Origin: Alcaligenes aquatilis
GTDB lineage: Bacteria; Pseudomonadota; Gammaproteobacteria; Burkholderiales; Burkholderiaceae_B
Assembly: GCF_003076515.1 (NCBI RefSeq)
Contig: NZ_CP022390.1
Coordinates: 806,001 to 870,000 of the forward strand
Reading direction: 5' to 3'
DNA: 64,000 nt
Positions 33,743-43,658 of the stretch are shown one piece after another (the first letter of the stretch is position 1; every line of letters begins with the position of its first letter). Under the pieces are notes generated by a model. It ran no database searches and was not told where the DNA came from. It was given only the letters and a program-made list of their open reading frames with translations. A program made the position numbers and the translations under genes.

Positions 33743-35173
33743 TTAACGACGTTTTACTGACAACTCATATTCCATATCCTGCTCGTAGCTGCCCAAGGAC
33801 ATGGCTTTGACTTCGTAGTCGCCCGCTTCCAGCTGGACTTCCAGACGGGCATTCATATCGCCGCCGCTATCATCGTCTTCGGCAACGGTTTGGCCGTCTT
33901 TGCGCAGTACCAGGTAGGTGTCAAAGATAGGCGAAGTCATATCAATGATGTAGCTGCCAGGCTGGCGCACGGTCAACTGGTAGCTGTCGCTGGTGATGCC
34001 TTGCAGCATCAGTGCCTGGCGGGGTTCGCCTACACGGATGGTGCCGCCGCCAGCATTGGCAGGGACGTCATCAGCCACGGCGGACAGGGCAAACAAACCG
34101 GCTTGATTGGCGCCAGAAATCTTCACCTGGTGTTCGCCTGCAGCCAGTACGCCACGGACGCGTTGTTGGCCGGCTTCATCGCCGTATTGGTTGGCGCTGG
34201 TGGAATCCACTTCCATGGTGGCTTGGAAGCCTTGGGCGTCCATGAGCACCGTCACCAGTTTGGGTTCGGGCAATGTGAAGCTGTAGGTTTGGGTCTCACC
34301 GGTAAACAAGCCGCTTCTGCCTTCGCCGTCCAGCACCAGGCTATCGCCATTTTTCAGCTCGACCTCGCCAGTCATTTCCTCTGGCTTGATCTGCAGCGAG
34401 AAGCCACCCTGGAAGTTTTGCGAACCCATGGCCGAGCTGGCCTGCACAATGTATTCACCGGCTTTCAGGTAAACCTGCAGGCGTGCATCGGTGCCGCCAC
34501 CGTTGTCATCGTCCGAAGCCAGTTCCATGCCACGACGGTCCATCAGTTTCAGATAGGCATCCAGGCTGTTTTGCTCGGCCTTCATGGCCAAGCTGTACAA
34601 GCCGTCTTTGTCAATATTCAAGCGGTAGCGTTTTTGACCTCCCAATGCCCAGTCATGAATAGTCTGGTCTGGGGTCAAAGGCTCGCCTGTGTAGGCTTTC
34701 AAGGTGTCGGCCATAATTTGGAAAGGGCCGAAGGAGCTGGTGTTAAAGCCGCTGATCACCACCTGGTAGGTGTCGTTGAAATCAGCCTTGAAGCCCAGTG
34801 TGGTGGCTTGACCCTTGGTTTCGCTCTCTGGGCAGTCCTCACAGCGCTGGGTACGTGTCACCAGCTCGCCGTTTCGCAGCACAGTGATTTGTGGGCGTAA
34901 GGGACCGGTGACGCTGATCTTGATAAGTTGGCCCGCTTCGGCTTTCACATCAAACAGGCTACTGCGCACGCCATCGCTCAGGTTCAAAAAGCTTTTGCTG
35001 GTTAGTTCGCCAGAGACAGATTGGCCCAATACCAGGGTTTGGGCAGCATCGACGGTGCTGGGGGTACTGACCGGGCCGCTTGTCGGTACGGGTACGTTTT
35101 TGGCGTAGTAAATAGCGCCACCGGCGCCGATGGCCACGCCCAACAGGGCTGCAAATAAGGTAGTTGGCTTCAT
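33743..35173 (-). CDS. Exported protein with repeated PPC-like beta domains
   Basis: A 476-residue protein starting MKPTTLFAALLGVAIGAGGAIYYAK, an N-terminal signal or anchor, then about four beta-rich repeats like bacterial pre-peptidase C-terminal (PPC) domains. Two copies carry the acidic loop and strand pattern ELASDDDNGGGTDARLQV and VAEDDDSGGDMNARLEV, each followed by LxAGxYxVxAxS. A CEDC pair is near residue 110. No catalytic domain is visible, so it may be a periplasmic or surface binding protein. The start is placed at ATG 35173; GTG 35206 is possible. Confidence 0.75.
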   Translation of the reverse strand: MKPTTLFAALLGVAIGAGGAIYYAKNVPVPTSGPVSTPSTVDAAQTLVLGQSVSGELTSKSFLNLSDGVRSSLFDVKAEAGQLIKISVTGPLRPQITVLRNGELVTRTQRCEDCPESETKGQATTLGFKADFNDTYQVVISGFNTSSFGPFQIMADTLKAYTGEPLTPDQTIHDWALGGQKRYRLNIDKDGLYSLAMKAEQNSLDAYLKLMDRRGMELASDDDNGGGTDARLQVYLKAGEYIVQASSAMGSQNFQGGFSLQIKPEEMTGEVELKNGDSLVLDGEGRSGLFTGETQTYSFTLPEPKLVTVLMDAQGFQATMEVDSTSANQYGDEAGQQRVRGVLAAGEHQVKISGANQAGLFALSAVADDVPANAGGGTIRVGEPRQALMLQGITSDSYQLTVRQPGSYIIDMTSPIFDTYLVLRKDGQTVAEDDDSGGDMNARLEVQLEAGDYEVKAMSLGSYEQDMEYELSVKRR

Positions 35174-35417
35174 GATCTCTGAAGAGTAGCTAAAAGAGTA
35201 AGGCACCGATAAGCCGGCGATGGTTAGCGGGCGATTGTACTGGAGCTAGGACAATGAGCGCACACTGTCGTAATCATATGTTACGAACTGGACCGGAGTT
35301 TCGGGTTGACTGCTGAGGCGTGAATCAATAACTGGATTCGCTTGTTGGCCCGGCCCCCCCTTGGGAGCAAGGGCCGTCTTAGCGTACTTTGTTACGTTTT
35401 AAAACGCAGCGTGGAGC

Positions 35418-37340
35418 TCAAGGCTGCACATAAGGCTGCTTGATAAAGGCGGGGGCTTCACGAAAGGACTGTCCTCCCCCCGGTGGTGGGGGCTGGGTCA
35501 GGGCAACTTGCACCCATTGGCCGTGCCGGCGCTCCAGCAGTCGATAGCGCTGCTCGGGACCGACCGGGCGGCTGGCCAGATACAAGGTGCCGTTCAGTCT
35601 GTATAGCGCAGGCTGAGAGGCAGACTGTTTGTCCACTTCCCGTTCCTGCCCTTGATCAAGCAGCACAATCGCGCCGCCGGGGTTTTTCTGAACCGCGACA
35701 ATGACTTGTTCTTTCTCGTCCAGGCTAAGCGCAGGCGTTCCTACATATTGCAAGCCCAGGTTTTGGGGGCGCGTCCAGCTTTGCTGGCTGCCTTGTATCA
35801 GACGCTGCAACTGCTGGCTTTGACGGTCGCGCAGATACAACTCAATATGCCCTTGTGCATTCAGGATAGAAGCCAAGCCGCCACTACTGGCAGGAGCAGG
35901 AATCGCTTGCCAGTCCTGCCATGTCAAGTCGCTTTGCTGATAGGTCTGGAATAACTGGCCCTGCAAATTGCTGGCAAATATATGGGGGCGCCCTTGTCTA
36001 TCCAGGCTGAGAGTGGCGGGGTAGGCGGCATGTTCCAGCGCAGGCAGTGCTGTCCAGGCCCCCCAACCGTAGTCGGGCTGGCGCGCGGCGCTCCAATAAA
36101 AAAGGCCATCGGTTCCCATGGCGACCGCCTGACTGTCACGGCGGCTGACGATAGGGGTATGCAACATGCGAGGGCCGGGTATTTTTTGCCAGGCCAGCCA
36201 ATCGTTCTCATCGGGGGAGCGGCTGAACCAGACCTGTCCGGTAGCATCACGCGCAAACAGACCGGGGCTCCCGTCTGCGTAGTGAAAGGCGCTTAAGGCT
36301 TCGGCTGTGCGTCCGCCCAAGGTCATCCAGCGTTGTTCTTGCACATCCCATTGGTTGATGGCGTCGTTTTGTTCGCCCGAGGCGAAAAAGCTGAGCTTGC
36401 CTTCCTTGTCACTTAACAGGCTGGCCGGATAGTCGGCACGGCTGGTGTAGTAACTGCGCTGTACCCATTCGGCGGCGGGGCCGGCGGGTTCCTGACACAC
36501 AGCGGGGCCTTTGCAGGCGTGTTGGTCGTGCCAGGCGTAGCGTCGGAAAATCTCGGTTTTACTGTGGATTTCATTCAAGGTCAGATTGCGAGCCTGCTCT
36601 TGAATGGGATAGTCCACATAGCCAATTTGTGCGTAATTGCCGGGGGCCGCCAGCATGGCCTCCCGAACCAGACGGGCGCTGGCGATATGGTCCGGGTGTC
36701 CGTGTCCGGTACAACGCCAGCACAGCTGGGTGTAAGGCACGGGGTTGGTGTCATCCAGATAGCGAACACTGGTGGGCTGATACAGCCGTATCAAGGCGGC
36801 CAGTGTTTGGACCAACTGCTCGCGGTTCAGTGTCTGTTGCGGGCTATCCAGTGTTTGTACGGTTTGGCCAGGTACCGACTCTGCGCGGCTCAACGGGGTC
36901 AGACTCCCCCAGCCTGGGCCCAGCCAGGGATCTTGCAGACGTAAATGGCTTAGCTGAATACCCGGTCTGGACCGCAAGGTAAATTGCGTGATCGAGGCAC
37001 TGCCGACCATCAAGCGGGTTTGCTGCCATTCGTTGACCAGCCCGGCCATAAAGGCATAGGCGGCGCGTACACCTTGTTCGCGGCGGTACATATACTCCAG
37101 CCCACCTTTGCGTTCACTGGCGGTCAGGTACAGAACCTGCATGCAGGCACCGGCCTGGATACTGCTGGACAGGTCTGGGTTCATGAATAGCAGGTCGTCA
37201 TCCATATGGCCAACAACGACCAGGTCCCGACTGCCATGACAGGCATCCGCGGCTTGGGTAGAGAGCGGCCAGAGCAAAGCACACAGTCCGCCAAGCAGAA
37301 TGCGTTTCAAGAAGGGGCCAGCCAGACAGGCAAGAAACAT
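35418..37340 (-). CDS. Exported PIG-L family deacetylase with C-terminal propeller-like domain
   Basis: A 640-residue protein with a signal peptide (LLGGLCALLWPLSTQA, then ADACHGS). Residues about 40-260 are a PIG-L/LmbE N-acetyl-sugar deacetylase domain: VGHMDDDLLFMNP replaces the usual PHPDDE motif, and CTGHGHPDHIASARLV gives the HxxH-type zinc site. Residues about 300-600 repeat W-rich blades (WDVQEQRWMTLGG, WFSRSPDENDWLAWQKIPGP, WQDWQAIPAP) like the fucose-lectin/PLL beta-propeller. It may deacetylate surface or external glycans. The frame opens earlier with TTG 37364; ATG 37340 is used. Confidence 0.8.
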   Translation of the reverse strand: MFLACLAGPFLKRILLGGLCALLWPLSTQAADACHGSRDLVVVGHMDDDLLFMNPDLSSSIQAGACMQVLYLTASERKGGLEYMYRREQGVRAAYAFMAGLVNEWQQTRLMVGSASITQFTLRSRPGIQLSHLRLQDPWLGPGWGSLTPLSRAESVPGQTVQTLDSPQQTLNREQLVQTLAALIRLYQPTSVRYLDDTNPVPYTQLCWRCTGHGHPDHIASARLVREAMLAAPGNYAQIGYVDYPIQEQARNLTLNEIHSKTEIFRRYAWHDQHACKGPAVCQEPAGPAAEWVQRSYYTSRADYPASLLSDKEGKLSFFASGEQNDAINQWDVQEQRWMTLGGRTAEALSAFHYADGSPGLFARDATGQVWFSRSPDENDWLAWQKIPGPRMLHTPIVSRRDSQAVAMGTDGLFYWSAARQPDYGWGAWTALPALEHAAYPATLSLDRQGRPHIFASNLQGQLFQTYQQSDLTWQDWQAIPAPASSGGLASILNAQGHIELYLRDRQSQQLQRLIQGSQQSWTRPQNLGLQYVGTPALSLDEKEQVIVAVQKNPGGAIVLLDQGQEREVDKQSASQPALYRLNGTLYLASRPVGPEQRYRLLERRHGQWVQVALTQPPPPGGGQSFREAPAFIKQPYVQP

Positions 37341-37506
37341 GGGATGAGTGCGCGGAATAAACAAGGATCAGAACGATCCGTCCCGCGTTGCTTGCAGAGG
37401 ATGCAAACAACGTGCCTGCTTAGTATAAGCAGGCACTGTCAGGCAGAAAATAAAGATACATGGCGCCAGGGGCTTTGTTTTTTAAAGTGTGGCGCCGATG
37501 CTGCGC

Positions 37507-38670
37507 TCAGTTCAGTCTGGGGCGAATCAACATGGGAGCAAACTGATGCAGGTAATTGAGCATGGCCAAAATCCAGCACAGACCAGAGACATGCAACAAA
37601 GGCAGGCTCCAACTGCTGGGGATCAGGGCCAACAAACGCAAGACGCAGGCAGCAATCAGAAAACCGTAACCCAGCACGACTTTGGGCGTGGCACGCAAGG
37701 GGCGACCCAAATGACCTAGAGCGGTACGGGTCAGCATGCCGATAATCATGATGCTGAAACCGGCCAAGCCCACAATATGTACCGGCCAGGCAGCGCGTAG
37801 AATCCAGCCTGCTTCATAGGCAGCAGCACTTAACAAGCCGATAGCCAGACCGGCATAGCCCAGGTACAAAATCCACAACAGGGGGGTGTGACGGCTGGCC
37901 CACGGTTTCCAGCGTACCCACTGAAAGCAGGCAATCAAGCCCAACGCAGCCAGAACCATAGCCAAAGCCAAGCGCCAGGGGCTCAGTGACAAAGCAATGG
38001 CGATGGCGCTCAACCCCATTTGCCAATGACCGCTACGAGTTTGAGCAGGTAGGCTCAAACCCGGCAAGGCACGCATGGCAAAGAAGGGAATGATGCGGCG
38101 AGCAATCAGCAAGGTGATCAAACCCATGGTCCAGAAACCGCTGTAGAAGTAGGGCATGGGATCTTGCCCTTGCAGCAGGCTGTACATGAACAGGGCATGG
38201 CTCAGGCCCAAGGCCAGCATGGCAAGGGGGATGCCGTAATTGCGTTTGTTGCGAGCGATCAGAATCACACGGGCCAGTTCAGCGGCGGCAACAGCAAAGA
38301 ACAAGGCATCCAGCAGCAAGGCGGCGATCAAGCCGTTGGGAAGCAACAGGCTCAAACGTGCCAGAATCCAGATCAAACACAAGGCCCCCAAAGAGGAGCC
38401 GCGCAGGGTGGGCTGTCCTGTCCAGGTGGCACTGGCTGTCAACAAAAATCCCACGGCAATGGTGCCGATAAAGGCCCAGAGCATTTCATGAGCATGCCAG
38501 TACAGGGAGGGGATGGCTGCATTGGCCAGCCAGCCGGGCGCATAGAGCCAGAGCGCAATGCTGGCCGCGCCCCAAAGCGTGGCTAAAAGATAGAGGGGTC
38601 GAAACCCCAGTTCCAGGAATGCGCGCCATTGTGGGCGAGTAGAGACGGGGGAGGCAGTTAAAGGAGTCAT
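37507..38670 (-). CDS. nnrS: NnrS-family heme-copper membrane protein
   Basis: A 387-residue polytopic protein of about twelve membrane segments. FLELGFRPLYLLATLWG, SLYWHAHEMLWAFIGTIAVGFLLTA, and RIIPFFAMRALPG are NnrS motifs; the His residues are likely heme ligands. NnrS lowers nitric-oxide damage in other bacteria. A near-perfect NsrR-type palindrome sits 15 bases upstream, so it is probably NO-inducible. No nitrite or NO reductase genes are in the window. Confidence 0.92.
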   Translation of the reverse strand: MTPLTASPVSTRPQWRAFLELGFRPLYLLATLWGAASIALWLYAPGWLANAAIPSLYWHAHEMLWAFIGTIAVGFLLTASATWTGQPTLRGSSLGALCLIWILARLSLLLPNGLIAALLLDALFFAVAAAELARVILIARNKRNYGIPLAMLALGLSHALFMYSLLQGQDPMPYFYSGFWTMGLITLLIARRIIPFFAMRALPGLSLPAQTRSGHWQMGLSAIAIALSLSPWRLALAMVLAALGLIACFQWVRWKPWASRHTPLLWILYLGYAGLAIGLLSAAAYEAGWILRAAWPVHIVGLAGFSIMIIGMLTRTALGHLGRPLRATPKVVLGYGFLIAACVLRLLALIPSSWSLPLLHVSGLCWILAMLNYLHQFAPMLIRPRLN

Positions 38671-38684
38671 GGCAGATCAGTTAA

Positions 38685-38707
38685 AAGATGTATTTTAAAT
38701 ATATCTT
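38685..38707. promoter_or_regulatory. NsrR-type operator of nnrS
   Basis: AAGATGTATTTTAAATATATCTT is an almost perfect palindrome and fits the NsrR consensus AAGATGYATTT-type sites. It lies 15 bases before the nnrS start. Confidence 0.8.
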
Positions 38708-38749
38708 AAAGGCCGAATAAAACATAGTCTCTTCAAGTGATGTTTGGCC

Positions 38750-39229
38750 TTATTCCTTGTCGCTCATATCCAGCGTGCTATCGATCATTTTGCGCAGCAG
38801 ATAGACGATGGCCACGCGTTCTGCAGGGTTCAGATTGCCCATGGTCAGTTCGCTGATGGTATGGGCGCGCGGGATGACGCGATCGAGCAGTTCCTGCCCT
38901 TGTTGGGTCAGCTCCACAATCACCTTGCGTCTGTCATCTTTGTCCGGTGCCAGTTCGATCAGATTGCGCGACTTCAGGCGCTGAATAATGCCCCGTATGG
39001 TGGCCTGGTCTACCGCCGTGGCTTCGACCAGCTCGGTTTGCGAGCTGGGGCCGTGATCGCGCAGGGCGCATAAAGTCACGAACTGAATAGCGGTTAGCTG
39101 GGTGTCGCCCACGTAATGCTGAAAGATGGCCGTGTGCCGTTGGCCAGCCTTGCGCAGCAGGTGGCCGATTTGTTCGGTGACATCGTAGGACAAGGTTTGA
39201 GGCTCAGAAACGGGGGAGGTAGGCTGCAT
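38750..39229 (-). CDS. nicR: MarR-family regulator, probable NicR
   Basis: A 159-residue MarR repressor with winged helix motif PSSQTELVEATAVDQATIRGIIQRLKSRNLIELAPDKDDRRKVIVEL (in outline). It starts MQPTSPVSEPQTLSYDVTEQIGHLLRKAGQRH. It lies divergent from nicC, where Pseudomonas NicR controls nicotinate genes, and the TVRGIIQRL-type helix is consistent. The extra 27 codons upstream of ATG 39229 lack a better start. The regulatory link is inferred from position. Confidence 0.75.
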   Translation of the reverse strand: MQPTSPVSEPQTLSYDVTEQIGHLLRKAGQRHTAIFQHYVGDTQLTAIQFVTLCALRDHGPSSQTELVEATAVDQATIRGIIQRLKSRNLIELAPDKDDRRKVIVELTQQGQELLDRVIPRAHTISELTMGNLNPAERVAIVYLLRKMIDSTLDMSDKE

Positions 39230-40784
<1,555 letters not shown>

Positions 40785-40793
40785 GCCGTGCGC

Positions 40794-40828
40794 TGCGCTG
40801 AACCCGGGAGCGATCCGGGTGCAGCGCA
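40794..40828 (+). terminator. Long hairpin after nicC
   Basis: TGCGCTGAACCCGG pairs with CCGGGTGCAGCGCA with one mismatch across a seven-base loop. No T tract follows, so it may stabilise the nicC message or act as a partial terminator before nicT. Confidence 0.5.
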
Positions 40829-41053
40829 TCAATCTGATCGGGTCCCGCTGTGCATGGCCTCTCTATAGGGATAGAGCTGGGCATGTGCAGTCGGGAGTCA
40901 CTGTTGATACATCATTTCTCATCCGTAAACAGTCTGCAGCCCAATGGGGGGAGTGCGGACGTGTTCAGGGTCCTGCTGTGTTCTGTCAGGCGCTGTTTTT
41001 AGGCAGTTTTCTGGTTCACCAGGCATACCAATAATTATCTGGAGATATACAAG

Positions 41054-42370
41054 GTGCATTCATCCATCCAAAGTCCCACGGCGGTGCCTGCAGGCCGGGA
41101 CGGAAACGGGGATCTCTACAAAAAGATCGTCTGGCGTCTGATCCCATTCCTGTGCTTTTGTTATTTGGCAGCGTATCTGGACCGCATCAACGTCGGTTTT
41201 GCCAAGCTGCAAATGCTCGATCATTTGCAATGGAGTGAGACAGCGTACGGCCTGGGGGCCGGGCTGTTCTTTCTGGGTTACATCCTGTTCGAGGTGCCCA
41301 GCAATTTGATTTTGGAACGTGTCGGTGCCAAGCTGTGGATTGCCCGCATCATGATTACTTGGGGCATCTTGTCTGGCCTGACCATGTTTGTCACCACACC
41401 TACGCAGTTCTACATTCTGCGTTTTGTGCTGGGTGCGGCAGAAGCGGGTTTCTTGCCAGGTGTGCTGTACTACCTGACCCTGTGGTTCCCTACCTACCGA
41501 CGCGGCAAGATCATTGCCTTGTTCATGATCGGTTTGCCCCTGTCCAGCGTGATTGGTGGTCCTTTGTCCGGTTGGATTATCGGTCACTTTGATCACATGA
41601 ACGGCTGGCGTGGTTGGCAGTGGTTGTTTCTTTTGGAAGCGATTCCCAGCGTGCTGCTTGGTATTCTGACTTTCTGGGCCTTGCCGAACAACTATCAGTC
41701 TGCGCAGTGGCTTAGCAAGGAAGAGAAGTCTCGGCTGGCTGCTGATCTGGCTGCCGACGATGCCGAAGGCAAGGGCGTCAAGCACAGCTTTAAAGATGGT
41801 TTCTTCAACCTGAAAGTGTGGATGCTGGGCGGGATTGACTTCTCCATTCTGCTAGGCACGTACTCCATCAGTTTCTGGATGCCGTCCTTTATTCGTGCTG
41901 CCGGTGTGCAAGACCCCTTCCAGATTGGTTTGATGACGGCGATTCCCTCGCTGGCCGGTGTAGCAGGCATGTTGATGATTGGTGCCAGCTCGGACCGTTG
42001 CCGTGAACGTCGCTGGCACTTGATCGTGCCGCTGACCATCGGTGCGATTGCCTTGGTTGCCAGTACTTTTGTGGCTCATCACGCCTGGTTGACTGTTCTG
42101 GCCTTTACGGTGGCCTCGGCTGTGATTATGGGTGCTGTGCCTGTGTTTTTCAGCTTGCCGGCTACCTTCTTGAAAGGTACTGCAGCAGCAACGGGTTTTG
42201 CGCTGGCATGTTCCTTGGCCAATATTGCCGGTCTGGTCAGTAACTCCTTGATTGGTTGGGTTACCGACCTGACCGGTTCGGGCAGCGCCGCTTTGTGGCT
42301 GTTTGCCGGTAGTTTGATGGTGAGCTGCTTGTTGGCATACGCCTTGCCTGCCAAGCAGGTGAACCGCTAA
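41054..42370 (+). CDS. nicT: MFS anion:cation symporter, probable nicotinate/6-hydroxynicotinate transporter
   Basis: A 438-residue ACS-family MFS protein with about twelve membrane segments. AAYLDRINVGFAKLQM and FFLGYILFEVPSNLILERVGAKLWIARIM are typical of this family, as are GAAEAGFLPGVLYYLTLWFP and RRGKIIALFMIGLPLS. The start is GTG 41054 after GGAGATATACAAG. Placement after nicC gives the NicT name; the substrate is inferred from that. Confidence 0.85.
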   Translation: MHSSIQSPTAVPAGRDGNGDLYKKIVWRLIPFLCFCYLAAYLDRINVGFAKLQMLDHLQWSETAYGLGAGLFFLGYILFEVPSNLILERVGAKLWIARIMITWGILSGLTMFVTTPTQFYILRFVLGAAEAGFLPGVLYYLTLWFPTYRRGKIIALFMIGLPLSSVIGGPLSGWIIGHFDHMNGWRGWQWLFLLEAIPSVLLGILTFWALPNNYQSAQWLSKEEKSRLAADLAADDAEGKGVKHSFKDGFFNLKVWMLGGIDFSILLGTYSISFWMPSFIRAAGVQDPFQIGLMTAIPSLAGVAGMLMIGASSDRCRERRWHLIVPLTIGAIALVASTFVAHHAWLTVLAFTVASAVIMGAVPVFFSLPATFLKGTAAATGFALACSLANIAGLVSNSLIGWVTDLTGSGSAALWLFAGSLMVSCLLAYALPAKQVNR

Positions 42371-42403
42371 GTTGCTGTTTGTTCCTGCAGGCTGAAACAC
42401 AAA

Positions 42404-42438
42404 AACCATACCTGGCTCTTGGCCGGGTATGGTTTTTT
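42404..42438 (+). terminator. Terminator of nicT
   Basis: AACCATACC and GGTATGGTT form a stem with a 13-base loop and are followed by TTTTT. Confidence 0.9.
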
Positions 42439-42511
42439 ATAGTTGCGGCGTCTTGAGAACGCCGCTTTGACGAACCGCAGTGACGGGTTTGTGGCCGACC
42501 ACTGATCAGGA

Positions 42512-42781
42512 TCAGGCAGAAACCTTGCTGCCTTGCTGCAACCAGGCTTGCAAATCAGCGGTTTCGTATAGAACCTGTGCGCTCAGAACGCGCAAGCCGT
42601 GCGGGCCGCTATCCAAAATACGGTGCTCGCCTTTGGCTTGTTGCAGTTCCAGCTCGCTGTCAGGCAGCGTCATCAGGTGGCGAGCCACGGCAATCAGTTG
42701 TTCGGGCGGGCAGCAGGGGCTGGATTCAAAATGTCCGACTTCTTTACCGTTTTGGCGCAGGATCAGGCGTAATGGATTCAT
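42512..42781 (-). CDS. Hypothetical 89-aa protein coupled to yggS
   Basis: I do not recognise a family. The product starts MNPLRLILRQNGKEVGHFESSPCCPPEQLIAVARHL and has a two-Cys segment, a helix and a beta strand. ATG 42781 overlaps the yggS stop by four bases (ATGA), so it is very likely a real, co-translated gene. Confidence 0.7.
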   Translation of the reverse strand: MNPLRLILRQNGKEVGHFESSPCCPPEQLIAVARHLMTLPDSELELQQAKGEHRILDSGPHGLRVLSAQVLYETADLQAWLQQGSKVSA

Positions 42782-43581
42782 GATGTTGTTGCCGTATCGG
42801 AGACGGGCCAGTAAAAGTTGTTGGGCGTGGCGCGTGCACCAAAAATGGCTTGTCCAACGCGCACAATGGTGGAGCCTTCGGAAATGGCGACTTCATAGTC
42901 ACCCGACATACCCATGGATAGTTCACGAATGTTTTCAGCGTGGGCAATGTCGTTGCGCAGTTGATCACGCAAATTGCGCAGCAGGGCAAAGCAGGGCCGT
43001 ACCCGCTCCGGATCGGCGTCCATCAAAGCCAAGGTCATCAGACCTTTGACTTTCAAGGCAGAAAATTGTGGCAATTCGCGCACGAAAGCGTGTACTTCTT
43101 CGGGTGGCAAACCGAACTTGCTGTCTTCGCTGGAGGTGTTTACTTGCACGAAGACGTCCAGGCTGCGGCCTTCAATTTGTAGACGGCGGTCCAGCGCTTC
43201 AGCGGTCTTGAGCTTGTCCAACGCATGAAATTCAGAGGCAAAGCGCGCAACGGACTTGGCTTTATTGCTTTGCAGGTGTCCAATAACAGCCCATTCCAAA
43301 TCTGGCAGTTCTTCGCGTAGCGCTTCGTACTTGCCTTCGGCTTCCTGCACCTTGTTCTCGCCCAATAAGCGACAACCGGCCTGGTAGGCCAGGCGGATGC
43401 GGTCAATCCCGAAGGTTTTGCTGACAGTAAGTAAACGGACATCGCCAGCAGCACGCCCATAGCGTACGCAGGCAGCATCAATTCTTTGTTGTACCAGGGC
43501 AATGCGTTCCCGAAATGCCTCTACACTGGTGGAGGTGGGATAATGCTCGGTGTGAAGTAGATCAGGGGCGAATTCGGACAT
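42778..43581 (-). CDS. yggS: YggS/PLPBP-family PLP homeostasis protein
   Basis: A 267-residue PLP-binding TIM-barrel protein. The PLP lysine is in LLTVSKTFGIDRIR; LLGENKVQEAEGKY, WAVIGHLQSNKAKSV, and LSMGMSGDYEVAISEGSTIVRVGQAIFG are family signatures. It maintains free pyridoxal phosphate and amino-acid balance rather than acting as an enzyme. ATG 43581 is used; the frame's first eighteen codons lack family similarity. A MocR regulator lies divergent 77 bases away. Confidence 0.92.
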   Translation of the reverse strand: MSEFAPDLLHTEHYPTSTSVEAFRERIALVQQRIDAACVRYGRAAGDVRLLTVSKTFGIDRIRLAYQAGCRLLGENKVQEAEGKYEALREELPDLEWAVIGHLQSNKAKSVARFASEFHALDKLKTAEALDRRLQIEGRSLDVFVQVNTSSEDSKFGLPPEEVHAFVRELPQFSALKVKGLMTLALMDADPERVRPCFALLRNLRDQLRNDIAHAENIRELSMGMSGDYEVAISEGSTIVRVGQAIFGARATPNNFYWPVSDTATTS

Positions 43582-43658
43582 GGCGCACCAGTAAGGAAGA
43601 AAAAAAAGATAAACTCGACCCTGCGGGTCGCGCATAAACTATTATGTCATAGGTCAAA

